A DNA stretch of 64,000 bases from Bacillota bacterium (GCA_009787385.1 WRGC01000002.1:1-64000), one strand, 5' to 3'; positions 54,039 through 62,481 are shown, numbered from the stretch's first letter. A program made the numbers and translations. Notes: a model not told the origin generated them from the letters alone.

Positions 54039-54785
54039 ATGAGTTTTGGCAAAAAATATTTAAAACGCCCCTTTGACATTGTACTGTCTTTGGTTTTAAT
54101 TGTATTGCTTTCACCAATACTTGTTTTGACTGCTATTGCTATTGTGTGTACATCACGAGGACCAATATTGTTTAATCAAAAACGAATTGGCATGCATCTA
54201 ACAATATTTACACTTTACAAATTTAGATCTTTTATAAAACCTACCCCATTTGATATAGATAACCCCGTAATAACTCGCAACAACAATTCTGTAACATTTG
54301 TTGGCAAAATTATTAGAAGGCTCAAAATTGATGAGTTGCCACAATTGTTTAATATACTTAAAGGTGAAATGAGTTTTGTAGGTCCTAGACCATTTGTAGA
54401 TACATATCTACAACGATACCAGGGGTGGGAGTATGCCAAATTTGCAGTTCGTCCTGGACTTACAGGACTATCTCAAACTAATGGCAATGGACATTTGTCT
54501 AGAGAAGAACGAAGTTATTATGATATAATATACACATCTAAAGGATGGCTGTATGACTTTGTAATTATGTTTAAGAGTATTTTTGTGGTATTGTTAGACG
54601 AAAAAAAATTTTATAAAACTGTTTCACAACAACAATTGGATAGCGTCAATAACTGGACAATGCCAAAAAATTGGCAACTCATCAACTATAACGAAGTACG
54701 AAAACAAAAAGACAAACAGTTGATACTATATTTGGACTATATAAAATATATAGAACAAAAGTGGAAAAATCAAATAAGCTATTAA
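54039..54785 (+). CDS. Undecaprenyl-phosphate sugar-1-phosphate transferase
   Basis: 248 residues. One N-terminal membrane hairpin (about 12-35: IVLSLVLIVLLSPILVLTAIA), then the bacterial sugar transferase domain: GPILFNQKRIG, TLYKFRSF, RRLKIDELPQLFNILKGEMSFVGPRP in pieces (core DELPQL, FVGPRP) and RPGLTGLSQ. Loads the first sugar-phosphate on undecaprenyl phosphate for a surface glycan. A longer reading from 54012 is rejected because the promoter -10 lies inside it. A C-terminal charged extension of about 50 residues is unusual. Convergent with the glycosyltransferase gene. Confidence 0.92.
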   Translation: MSFGKKYLKRPFDIVLSLVLIVLLSPILVLTAIAIVCTSRGPILFNQKRIGMHLTIFTLYKFRSFIKPTPFDIDNPVITRNNNSVTFVGKIIRRLKIDELPQLFNILKGEMSFVGPRPFVDTYLQRYQGWEYAKFAVRPGLTGLSQTNGNGHLSREERSYYDIIYTSKGWLYDFVIMFKSIFVVLLDEKKFYKTVSQQQLDSVNNWTMPKNWQLINYNEVRKQKDKQLILYLDYIKYIEQKWKNQISY

Positions 54786-54818
54786 AAAAAGTGATTGCAA
54801 AACAACAATCACTTTTTT
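54784..54818. terminator. Bidirectional terminator
   Basis: Stem GTGATTG/CAATCAC extended by A-run and T-run on either side (about 13 bp), 8-nt loop. Serves both convergent genes. Confidence 0.85.
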
Positions 54819-54851
54819 GTTTGTAGATGCAATAAATAAGTTGCTCTCAAT

Positions 54852-55847
54852 CTATCTCCCACCCAAAAATGCTATATAAACTCTCTTTATATACTCTCTC
54901 GCTCTAGTACCTCTTGGAATAATAACATTTGCCACACTATCTGCTATACTTGGTCCATATTTTTTTTTTGCTATGTGTGGTGTATTGTTTTGAGTGTTTT
55001 TTATTATTACAAATGGAACATGTGCTATTTTGATATCAGGTCTAGTGAGTTGAATATGCGTAACAAAAATGCCCAATAGCCTTTCGCCCAAATACCCTAC
55101 TGTACGCAATTGTTGAGAATTGAGATCTGTATAATCTTTTTGATTGTCAAAAGCCATTAATATATCAAACAACCATTTGCTATACTCAAAAAAAATTTCT
55201 TTGTTGGTTACAAACATATTGCAATAGTAACCTAGATTGGATTTCATATACTTTTGCACAGCATTGTTGTATTGTGGAAATTTTTGTGATATATATCTCA
55301 AGCAAAAATCCAAATCTTTTACATCATGAGCTGCTTTGTAGTGCTTGTAGTTGCTAACACACTTGATTGGTTGTGGCAAAATCATGTCAGCACTTTGCAA
55401 TAATTTTAAAATATTAGTTTCATTCAACCCAAAATCTTCTTCTATATTATTGTATATTCCTGGGATTTTTATCTCTACTTTTGTGTCGGGATGATTGAAT
55501 GACAAATATCGTCTATAATGAAAAAATCCATAGTAGTCAGCTTTGAGATTTTTGTATGCCCAATATTGAGCTGTAAGTTCGCAAAATCTAGCATTTAGAT
55601 GAGAAATACTGTCATCACCTATATTGTCTTTTAGTTGAAAAGGAATCTTTTTGTCATTATCTGCTCCAACGGCAATAGGGCAAATAATATCATTTTGAAC
55701 AACTATCTCAGGCTTGTGACAAGCAACCAATATCTTGATTGTTGGCATATTTTGACTTTGCTTGTTGAGTTTTATCACTCTCAATTCGTTTCCATCATCT
55801 TGTTCTGGGGCAATGTGTGTATCTTGTTGATGTGTATTTTGTCCCAT
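54852..55847 (-). CDS. DUF4422-type glycosyltransferase
   Basis: 331 residues. After a 30-residue polar N-terminus, the DUF4422 pattern is clear: IKILVACHKP, ISHLNARFCELTAQYWAYKN, YYGFFHYRRYLSF, and later YLGERLLGIFVTHI. Predicted cytosolic, adds a hexose in surface polysaccharide synthesis; donor and acceptor unknown. A GGGGG Shine-Dalgarno lies just before the ATG. Upstream lies a 119-base gap to the exporter ATPase gene, where nothing else is seen. Confidence 0.85.
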   Translation of the reverse strand: MGQNTHQQDTHIAPEQDDGNELRVIKLNKQSQNMPTIKILVACHKPEIVVQNDIICPIAVGADNDKKIPFQLKDNIGDDSISHLNARFCELTAQYWAYKNLKADYYGFFHYRRYLSFNHPDTKVEIKIPGIYNNIEEDFGLNETNILKLLQSADMILPQPIKCVSNYKHYKAAHDVKDLDFCLRYISQKFPQYNNAVQKYMKSNLGYYCNMFVTNKEIFFEYSKWLFDILMAFDNQKDYTDLNSQQLRTVGYLGERLLGIFVTHIQLTRPDIKIAHVPFVIIKNTQNNTPHIAKKKYGPSIADSVANVIIPRGTRAREYIKRVYIAFLGGR

Positions 55848-55966
55848 TTTACCCCCTATATAGTTTGATACTACAATAAAAATTCAAATTTATAAGCTAT
55901 TGAAAAGTCATAGCTAAAAATTTTTTGAGACCAATTATTTCTAGTTTATTTTTATAAGACTGCCGA

Positions 55967-56701
55967 CTAATTATTCATACTTTCAGCATATGCCCTACTC
56001 ACTTCATCTACATCACCATACTTTATCATACAACCATGCTCTAGCCACAGTCCTTTTTGACACATATTGACAGCAGAATTGGCATCATGTGTCACAAATA
56101 TAAAAGTTGTACCTGACTTGCGTATGTCTTGTATCCTATCTCTACATTTGGCTTGAAATTTGACATCTCCAACTGACAAAACTTCGTCTACTATAAAGAT
56201 ATCGGCAGGACTATCTGATGCCACTGCAAATCCAAGTTTGCTAGTCATACCACTAGAGAAGTTTTTGAGTGGGACATCAAGAAAATTCTTAACTTCAGCA
56301 AACTCTACTATCCTATCATATTTTTTTTGTATCTCTTTTTTGCTAAAACCTAGTACAGCACAACTGATATAAATATTCTCGTGTGCAGTCAAGTCCATGT
56401 CAAAGCCAACACCCAAATTAATGAGTGGAACAATACTGCCTTTGACTACTATCTTGCCTTTGGTAGGATTTGCCACACCTGCAATAATCTTAAGCAATGT
56501 ACTTTTTCCCGCACCATTATGTCCAAACAAAGCAAGTGACTCATTTTTAAGTATATTTACATTAATGTTTTTTAATACCCAAAATTTGTTGGTTTGTAGC
56601 TTACCTTGCACCAACTTAATCATATACTCTTTCAAAGAAGTTATGCGTTCCTTTTGTAGTCGGTACTGCATAGACATATTAGTGATTTCTATTATATTCA
56701 A
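55967..56701 (-). CDS. Polysaccharide ABC exporter ATPase (TagH/Wzt type)
   Basis: 244 residues. Walker A GHNGAGKST (about 60), the family-typical LINLGVGFD and FSSGMTSKLGFAVA signature (variant of LSGGQ), Walker B IFIVDEVLSVGD, and H-loop VTHD. Lacks the C-terminal carbohydrate-binding domain of long Wzt proteins. Starts with TTG at 56701, with GGAG 9 bases upstream. Pairs with the permease at 56961-57752; a degenerate mobile repeat lies between them. Confidence 0.93.
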   Translation of the reverse strand: MNIIEITNMSMQYRLQKERITSLKEYMIKLVQGKLQTNKFWVLKNINVNILKNESLALFGHNGAGKSTLLKIIAGVANPTKGKIVVKGSIVPLINLGVGFDMDLTAHENIYISCAVLGFSKKEIQKKYDRIVEFAEVKNFLDVPLKNFSSGMTSKLGFAVASDSPADIFIVDEVLSVGDVKFQAKCRDRIQDIRKSGTTFIFVTHDANSAVNMCQKGLWLEHGCMIKYGDVDEVSRAYAESMNN

Positions 56702-56804
56702 TAACTACATCTCCATATTGATTAATTAAATTGCAAATTTATTAAACTTAGTTAACTACAAATACTAACTCTTGAAATATTGTTGGTTAATATAAAAAAC
56801 TAAG

Positions 56805-56957
56805 AAAGAGACAATGAGTGGTTATTAACAATAAACTACAAACAACAAAAAAAGAACCAAAAAATCTATTGTGAGGTTGCAAATCTCCAGAAAGCTTTAA
56901 GGTTGTTTTTTCTAAGTGTTTCTTTTTTCTGTTTAAATACTCTATTTGCACACCTTC
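56805..56957 (-). mobile_element. MITE-like repeat, degenerate copy inside the exporter operon
   Basis: Shortened, diverged copy (ACAATGAGTGG to TTTGCACACC), with the central hairpin arms partly lost. Ends 4 bases before the permease stop codon. Confidence 0.65.
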
Positions 56958-56960
56958 AAA

Positions 56961-57752
56961 CTAAATATAAAGTATAAAATTCTTTTTTAATAATCTAAAT
57001 ATAATACACCCTATTGCCAAACTAACTACTCCCATTGCTAAGCATAACAAATAATTATTGAGAGATGGTATAGTTTGAAACATGACCAAGCTTCTAAAAT
57101 TGTTGACAAAATAATACATAGGATTGAGTTTTACTATACTTTGAGCAAAGTCAGGAAAACTCTCTACGCTCATATAAACCCCACTAACAAAAGTCCACAA
57201 CTGCAAAAAGATACCATACAACTGTCCAATATCTCTAAAATATACATATATCGAAGACAACACTATACTAATTCCAGCACAAAACATAATTAGTGCAGGT
57301 ATATTGATAAGTATCAATACAAAATGCCATGTAATAGGAAACCCCGTAATCAACATCAAAAACAACAAAGCAATGGTTGAAAACAACATATTAGCTAATG
57401 CCGAAAAAGTATTGGCAAGTGGGAAGATTATTGTAGGAATATATACCCTATCTATCAAACCCCTAGCACCCAATACCGAACCAATCGCACCACTTGTAGC
57501 TTCTCTATTAAAGCCAAATACAACAATCCCACACATGATAAATACACGACTATCTATATCTCCATTGACATGAGAAAAAATCATAGTCATGACAAGCATT
57601 TCCATCAAAGGAAGCAACACAGTCCAAAAAACACCCAAAAAACTTCTTCTATACTTATTCTTTATATTTTTAACAACCAAAAGCCAAATCAAATAACTGT
57701 ATTTGTCAATTCTATGTCTAGATCTAAATATAAAAGCAGTTTCGCTAGTCAT
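56961..57752 (-). CDS. Polysaccharide ABC exporter permease (TagG/Wzm type)
   Basis: 263 residues, six membrane segments, ABC-2 fold. YLIWLLVVKNIKNKYRRSFLG at the N-terminus (amphipathic interface helix), GCIIF end. RKxxxRxxLG-like and NPMYYFVNNFR motifs fit the O-antigen/teichoic-acid exporter family. Works with the ATPase at 55967-56701 to move a lipid-linked glycan across the membrane. No firm Shine-Dalgarno; AGGA is 13 bases upstream. Confidence 0.92.
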   Translation of the reverse strand: MTSETAFIFRSRHRIDKYSYLIWLLVVKNIKNKYRRSFLGVFWTVLLPLMEMLVMTMIFSHVNGDIDSRVFIMCGIVVFGFNREATSGAIGSVLGARGLIDRVYIPTIIFPLANTFSALANMLFSTIALLFLMLITGFPITWHFVLILINIPALIMFCAGISIVLSSIYVYFRDIGQLYGIFLQLWTFVSGVYMSVESFPDFAQSIVKLNPMYYFVNNFRSLVMFQTIPSLNNYLLCLAMGVVSLAIGCIIFRLLKKNFILYI

Positions 57753-57947
57753 AATATCACAATCCTATAGTCTATTTCAATAGTATATAAAATAAATATA
57801 GACTTTTATCCATCAATAAATAATATTAGTACAATTGCAATTGTAATTGCACATGATAAACATTGTAACATTATAACAAATTAGATACGAAAAATCAACC
57901 CAATACAGTAAGATTGATTTAAGTAAATTTAAAATATTTATATATAT

Positions 57948-58134
57948 GAGAGTGCACAAGTACAAGTAGAAGATATTAACAATAAGATACAAACAATCAA
58001 CAAAAGAAATAGTATTCTTTTTTGATGCCAAAAAAGCTATTTTGGGGTTGCGAATTCAACCCCCGAACGCTTTATAGTTGATTTTATTTGATGTTAATTT
58101 TCTTCCCTTAATCTACTCTATTTGTAGATTCCTA
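57948..58134 (-). mobile_element. Dispersed MITE-like repeat, copy 16
   Basis: About 187 bp, GAGAGTGCACAAGT to TTTGTAGATTCCTA. Flanks TATATAT and TATATAA agree at six of seven positions. Lies between the exporter permease start and the ytaF region; the remaining intergenic bases show nothing else. Confidence 0.8.
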
Positions 58135-58224
58135 TATATAAAATAAGTTTGTTGTGTATACACAAGCTACAAAAGTTCGTTGTCGCAATGATTTAATTTC
58201 TAAATTAGAATATAACCCTACACA

Positions 58225-58371
58225 TCAACTGTCTACAGTCAATGGTATGTCTCCTATCATCTTCCAACTTTTTGCTAGGGTTTTCCATGTTGCAGAAAGA
58301 TTGCTATACATAACGGCTATCCGCTCATGACTGTGTATACTTTGTAGTAAATTGTCTATATAAAGTTGCAT
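58225..58371 (-). CDS. Possible 48-residue peptide
   Basis: Starts MQLYIDNLLQSIHSHERIA and ends TVDS. Divergent from ytaF, no Shine-Dalgarno, but a TATACT lies 8 bases before the ATG. The opposite strand over the same stretch is also open (about 60 codons), so the coding call is weak; the segment could be a remnant. Confidence 0.3.
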   Translation of the reverse strand: MQLYIDNLLQSIHSHERIAVMYSNLSATWKTLAKSWKMIGDIPLTVDS

Positions 58372-58384
58372 ATATATGTAGTAT

Positions 58385-59032
58385 ATGAATACACAAATGA
58401 TAATATTTGCTTTAGCTATATCTATAGCTAGCAGTATTGATTGTCTAGCTACTGGACTGAGTTATGGTTATGACAAAATAAAAATACCAATCAAAAGCAT
58501 GCTAATAATAATATTTGGAAGCTCAGCAACTCTAGTAGCTACACTTGCTTTGGGTGATGAATTGGCAAAATACATATTGCCTGATACTGCCAAAATGATA
58601 GGTGCTATTATACTATTTACGCTAGGATTTTACAAACTATTGTCATATGTTGTAATGAAATTGACAACTCAAAACAACTTAGACAAACACATCAAATTCA
58701 ACTTGTTTAGTTTGCAATTTATAGTGCAAGTATGCAATCAACCCAAAGCAGCAGACTGGGATAGCAACCATATAATAAGTGGCATAGAGGCTATTTTTTT
58801 GACATTAGCATTGTCAATAGACGGCATGGCAATTGGGCTTGGGGCAGGAATGTCCAACATCACTCCGTTGTTTGTAGGTATAATTGCAGTTCTTTTATTG
58901 CTTTTTACATTTGCAAGTATAAAAATAGGACTTAAAATAGGAACAATTTTGGCAAACAAAAGTCCACTCAACTTAGGGTGGTTGAGTGGACTTTTGTTGA
59001 TTGGCTTGGCAACATACGGAGTTCTGTATTAA
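58385..59032 (+). CDS. ytaF: YtaF/MntP-family membrane protein
   Basis: 215 residues, six membrane segments in two related halves (IASSIDCLATGLSYG and LALSIDGMAIGLGAG), each with an acidic residue for metal transport as in MntP. The loop KAADWDSNHIISGIEA matches YtaF, described as a sporulation-related membrane protein. Whether this organism sporulates cannot be told here. Upstream TTGTCT-17-TATGTA ends 4 bases before the ATG; no Shine-Dalgarno. Confidence 0.85.
   Translation: MNTQMIIFALAISIASSIDCLATGLSYGYDKIKIPIKSMLIIIFGSSATLVATLALGDELAKYILPDTAKMIGAIILFTLGFYKLLSYVVMKLTTQNNLDKHIKFNLFSLQFIVQVCNQPKAADWDSNHIISGIEAIFLTLALSIDGMAIGLGAGMSNITPLFVGIIAVLLLLFTFASIKIGLKIGTILANKSPLNLGWLSGLLLIGLATYGVLY
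58957..58996. terminator. 16-bp terminator-like hairpin within the ytaF 3' end
   Basis: Arms 58957-58972 and 58981-58996 are fully complementary (core AGTCCACTCAAC/GTTGAGTGGACT), 8-nt loop, TTTTG after both arms on either strand. It lies 36 bases before the ytaF stop, in coding sequence. On the minus strand it would end the ECF S gene at 59042. Confidence 0.6.
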
Positions 59033-59041
59033 ATAATACTA

Positions 59042-59662
59042 TTAATGCACACGCCCAATATTGTCAATCCGCTCTATAGCTATAGTTAGTGGTCTTGTAA
59101 GTAAGAATAAAGTAATAACCCAACTCAAAACACCCAACCAAGTGGCAACGGCACCACTTATATAAAATGCCCAAAAAGTACTAAACAAATTTTGTCCCTC
59201 GCCTATCAAGTCCATTGATGTAAGCACATACAAGAAAGATGACAACAACGCAAACGCTATTGCAAAGACTGTACCAATAATAGCTGCAAATACCCAACTA
59301 AATCTAGTTTTTGGCAAAAATGCTACACTCAAAGCAAGCGCCGGATACCAAATCACCCAAGTCAAAAGCCACCATCCAACACTCCAAATCCATGCACCAA
59401 GCAAAATAAACACAATACTTGTTGTAATTCCCGTACGAAACCCCAATGCCATAGTACTAGCAATGAGTATAACTGCCGTCAAGTCAATAAAGCTTGCAAA
59501 AGGCAATGCATTGTACACAGCCAACTTGCTAGCTACCATCAATCCTGCAAGTACAGCTACTCTTGCAACAAACTTAGTACCTGACAAAGCAAGCTTTTTG
59601 CGATTAACCACTTGGTGAGCAACATCTAATTGAGTTGCTTTATTTGTTTGTATATTGTTCAT
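59042..59662 (-). CDS. ECF-type transporter S component-like membrane protein
   Basis: 206 residues, five or six membrane segments (about 32-52, 58-80, 86-106, 112-140, 155-178), a basic N-terminus and an Arg/Glu-rich C-terminus. Topology and residues such as FIDLTAVILIASTMALGF fit ECF S components (vitamin or metal capture subunits), but no riboswitch or enzyme neighbour reveals the ligand. AAGGAG lies 5 bases before the ATG. Convergent with ytaF. Confidence 0.6.
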   Translation of the reverse strand: MNNIQTNKATQLDVAHQVVNRKKLALSGTKFVARVAVLAGLMVASKLAVYNALPFASFIDLTAVILIASTMALGFRTGITTSIVFILLGAWIWSVGWWLLTWVIWYPALALSVAFLPKTRFSWVFAAIIGTVFAIAFALLSSFLYVLTSMDLIGEGQNLFSTFWAFYISGAVATWLGVLSWVITLFLLTRPLTIAIERIDNIGRVH

Positions 59663-59729
59663 ATACTCTCCTTAAAATATATATTATTGTATGAATATTG
59701 CAAAAGCTAATCATACAATCAAAAAGTTG

Positions 59730-59773
59730 ATACTACAAATACAGTTAGTTATGACTAACTGTATTTGTAGTAT
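59730..59773. other. 20-bp perfect hairpin upstream of the S component gene
   Basis: Arms 59730-59749 and 59754-59773, fully complementary, 4-nt loop TATG, core CAAATACAGTTAGT. No U-tract on either strand, so probably not a simple terminator. Lies about 70 bases before the start at 59662. Confidence 0.75.
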
Positions 59774-59904
59774 AACACAATATATATTTACTGACAAGCA
59801 AAAAATACAAATTTTTTGCAATAGAGCAAATTTTGTATTCAATCTTTTATTGATTCACCACAAATACATATTTTGACACTATACAATTTAAATTTTAAAA
59901 ATAA

Positions 59905-59948
59905 AAAACAAACTACTGTATATAAAATTTATACAATAGTTCGTTTTT
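59905..59948 (-). terminator. prfA terminator
   Basis: Long imperfect stem (AAAACGAACTATTGTATA against TATACAGTAGTTTGTTTT) followed on the minus strand by TTTTATTTTT. Confidence 0.75.
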
Positions 59949-59985
59949 GTATCTTAATGTATGACGACTATCTCAATTTGCAAAT

Positions 59986-61047
59986 CTAAAAATCACTATT
60001 TTCTAGCTTTGCTGTTTGGTCAGCCATAGCTAAAGCATCTAACATTTTGCTAAGGTCTCCATTGACAAAGTCTTCTAATGCATAGATAGTTAGTCCTATA
60101 CGATGGTCTGTAACTCGCCCTTGACTATAGTTGTATGTGCGAATGCGTTCACTACGATCACCTGTACCCACTTGTGATTTGCGATTGTCAGCATATTCTT
60201 TGTCTGCTTGACTCTTATAAAAGTCATACAATTTGGACTTTAATGCTCTCATTGCCTTGTCACGATTCTTAATCTGTGACTTTTCGTCTTGACATTGTAC
60301 AACCAAACCTGTCGGCAAATGAGTAATTCTAATTGCACTCTCAGTCTTGTTGACATGTTGTCCCCCTGCCCCACCACTACGATAAGTATCTATACGCAAA
60401 TCTTTGTCCAAAATTTCTACTTCTACATCTTCAACTTCGGGCAATACTGCCACCGTAACTGTACTAGTATGCACACGCCCTTGAGTCTCAGTAGCAGGAA
60501 CTCTCTGTACCCTATGCACACCACTTTCATACTTGAGAGTACCATACACGCCCTGCCCTTTTATAATAAACACAGCTTCTTTGATTCCACCTATACCTGT
60601 ATCACTTATATCTATATCTTCTATCTTCCAACGGCGTGTATCAGCATACATTTTGTACATTCGCAACAAAACTGATGCAAATAATGCTGCTTCATCACCA
60701 CCTGCCCCTGCACGAATTTCTACAATAGTATTCTTGTCATCATCAGGGTCTTTGGGCAACAACAAAATTTTGAGTTGTTGTTCTAGTTGTTGCACTCTCT
60801 CTTGATTTTGTTGTATCTCAAGTTGTGCCAACTCAGTCATCTCAGGGTCTGCCAACAGTTCTTTAGCTCCATCAATATCAGCCATAACCTTGGTATACTC
60901 ATCATACACTGTTACCAAAGGCTCTAGACTAGCTTGTTCCTTAACTATGCGTGTCCATTCTGTTGTACCTACAATATTTGTGTCAGCTGCCTTTGTTGCA
61001 AGCTCTAAATACTTGTCTTTGATTGATTGTAATTTTGTTGTATTCAT
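59986..61047 (-). CDS. prfA: Peptide chain release factor 1
   Basis: 353 residues, full length. The codon-recognition motif RVPATETQGR (RF1 type, with PAT), the catalytic GGQ in SGGAGGQHVNKTES (about 230), and the N-terminal helical domain are present. Releases peptides at UAA and UAG. No Shine-Dalgarno was found before the ATG. Follows rpmE and prmC in the conserved Bacillota order; PrmC methylates its GGQ glutamine. Confidence 0.97.
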   Translation of the reverse strand: MNTTKLQSIKDKYLELATKAADTNIVGTTEWTRIVKEQASLEPLVTVYDEYTKVMADIDGAKELLADPEMTELAQLEIQQNQERVQQLEQQLKILLLPKDPDDDKNTIVEIRAGAGGDEAALFASVLLRMYKMYADTRRWKIEDIDISDTGIGGIKEAVFIIKGQGVYGTLKYESGVHRVQRVPATETQGRVHTSTVTVAVLPEVEDVEVEILDKDLRIDTYRSGGAGGQHVNKTESAIRITHLPTGLVVQCQDEKSQIKNRDKAMRALKSKLYDFYKSQADKEYADNRKSQVGTGDRSERIRTYNYSQGRVTDHRIGLTIYALEDFVNGDLSKMLDALAMADQTAKLENSDF

Positions 61048-61194
61048 GATAAATTGTGGGACTTTTAATTGTTAATATGCTTAGTACAACAAATTGACAT
61101 CAACAAAATTATTGTTCTTTTATCAAATTTGTCTATATTCCAATTTAATATTAGAATTTTTGTATTACCATATTGTTTATACAACTGAATATCA

Positions 61195-62094
61195 TTATAT
61201 TTTACAACAAACTTCAGTAGTATTTTTGTTTGCTACAACTATTCTATCCAATCCACTATAGTCCTTTATTACTTCTATATTCTCAAATTTATTGTATCGT
61301 AGCAATTCCACCACACAATTAGCTTGATTGTATCCTATCTCTAAAGCCAACATGCCGCCATTTTTGAGATAGTTGAATGCTTGATTTGCTACACGACGAT
61401 AGATATCCAAACCATCATCTCCACCAAATAGTGCTATAGATGGTTGGTTCAAAACCTCTTGCGAAAGTTTTGATTTATCCTTTTTTGCAATGTATGGAGG
61501 ATTGCTAACTATAATATCATATTTTTGTAGTGGTATACTGTCAAATAAGTCACTCAAAACTATTTGCCAATCAACATTATCTTTTAACAAATTTTGTAAA
61601 TTTTGTCTTGCGAGTAGACAAGCTTGTGACGAAATATCTGTTGCTGTCAGTATAACATTATTACAATAAGAACCTATTGCCGCTGATATACAACCACTTC
61701 CCGTACACAAATCAAGCACAGTCACAGTCTTGTCTGTATTATTGATGTATTTTATAACCCACTCACACAACAACTCAGTCTCCATACGAGGTATCAACAC
61801 ATCAGGATTGACTTGAATATCCAATCCATAAAAATTGGTATTACCAAATATATAATCCAACGGTATTCCTGTTGTTCTAGACTGTACAATTTCTTGCACT
61901 TTAACAATTTGACTATCGTCCAAAAAATCAAACTGTTGCAATTCACTCCTACTACAACTCAAAACATGACAAAGCAACCAATAAGGCTCAGCCTTATCGG
62001 CATCTGTATATTGCAAAGCTTGCTTAATATAGTGCAATATTCCATTTATAGATTTGTCAGTAGGCAACAAAATCAAATTGTCGTCATTGTACAC
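61195..62094 (-). CDS. prmC: Release factor glutamine methyltransferase
   Basis: 299 residues. N-terminal helical domain, then a Rossmann SAM domain with VLDLCTGSGCISAAIG and the catalytic NPPY (SNPPYIAKK). Methylates the GGQ of PrfA and PrfB. The start is GTG at 62094, 24 bases after the rpmE stop; AAAGG at about 14 bases is part of a duplicated copy of the rpmE 3' end. The gap to prfA (147 bases) holds nothing recognised. Confidence 0.95.
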   Translation of the reverse strand: MYNDDNLILLPTDKSINGILHYIKQALQYTDADKAEPYWLLCHVLSCSRSELQQFDFLDDSQIVKVQEIVQSRTTGIPLDYIFGNTNFYGLDIQVNPDVLIPRMETELLCEWVIKYINNTDKTVTVLDLCTGSGCISAAIGSYCNNVILTATDISSQACLLARQNLQNLLKDNVDWQIVLSDLFDSIPLQKYDIIVSNPPYIAKKDKSKLSQEVLNQPSIALFGGDDGLDIYRRVANQAFNYLKNGGMLALEIGYNQANCVVELLRYNKFENIEVIKDYSGLDRIVVANKNTTEVCCKI

Positions 62095-62100
62095 AACAAA

Positions 62101-62136
62101 TTATTCAACCTTTGCCTTTTATTCAACCTTTGCCTT
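62101..62136 (-). repeat. 18-bp tandem duplication of the rpmE 3' end
   Basis: Two exact copies of TTATTCAACCTTTGCCTT side by side. One copy codes the final KAKVE and stop of L31; the second lies just after the stop, in the same frame, and supplies the AAAGG nearest to prmC. Confidence 0.9.
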
Positions 62137-62364
62137 AGTTGCTTTAGCCTTCGGTGCAACTTTGGCTGCAACTTTGGTTCTAAACTTGTCTATACGCCCA
62201 CCTGTATCCAAGTTTTTTTGTTTGCCAGTATAAAACGGATGACACGCACCACACACATCTAATCGCAAAGCATCAACATTCTTTGCAGTACCTGTCAAAA
62301 ATGTCTCTCCACATGCACAAACAGCAATGACTTCTTTATATTCGGGATGTATACCTTCTCTCAT
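62119..62364 (-). CDS. rpmE: 50S ribosomal protein L31, zinc form
   Basis: 81 residues. Zinc-binding cysteines CACG...CGACHPF and the hallmark HPFYTGKQ. The C-terminus is an Ala/Lys tail ([16 protein letters not shown]) longer than typical. GGAG lies 10 bases before the ATG. Leads the rpmE-prmC-prfA operon, with a consensus promoter at 62453-62481. Confidence 0.96.
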   Translation of the reverse strand: MREGIHPEYKEVIAVCACGETFLTGTAKNVDALRLDVCGACHPFYTGKQKNLDTGGRIDKFRTKVAAKVAPKAKATKAKVE

Positions 62365-62452
62365 TTGTCAATTTCTCCAAACCAACACAACCCTAAGATA
62401 CTACACAACAAAAAATATCCAAAAGGGTATGCTTTAAATAAATTATGCAATT

Positions 62453-62481
62453 ATTATATCAACTACTACTAATTGTGTCAA
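62453..62481 (-). promoter_or_regulatory. rpmE-prmC-prfA promoter
   Basis: Leftward TTGACA (62476-62481), 17-bp spacer, TATAAT (62453-62458), both consensus. Leader about 80 nt. Confidence 0.85.

Noticed and set aside
58150-58330. Possible transposase remnant on the plus strand (stretch reading KLEYNPTHQLSTVNGMSP)
   Set aside because: Faintly like an IS integrase C-terminus, but only about 60 codons are open and no other transposase motif or IS ends are present.
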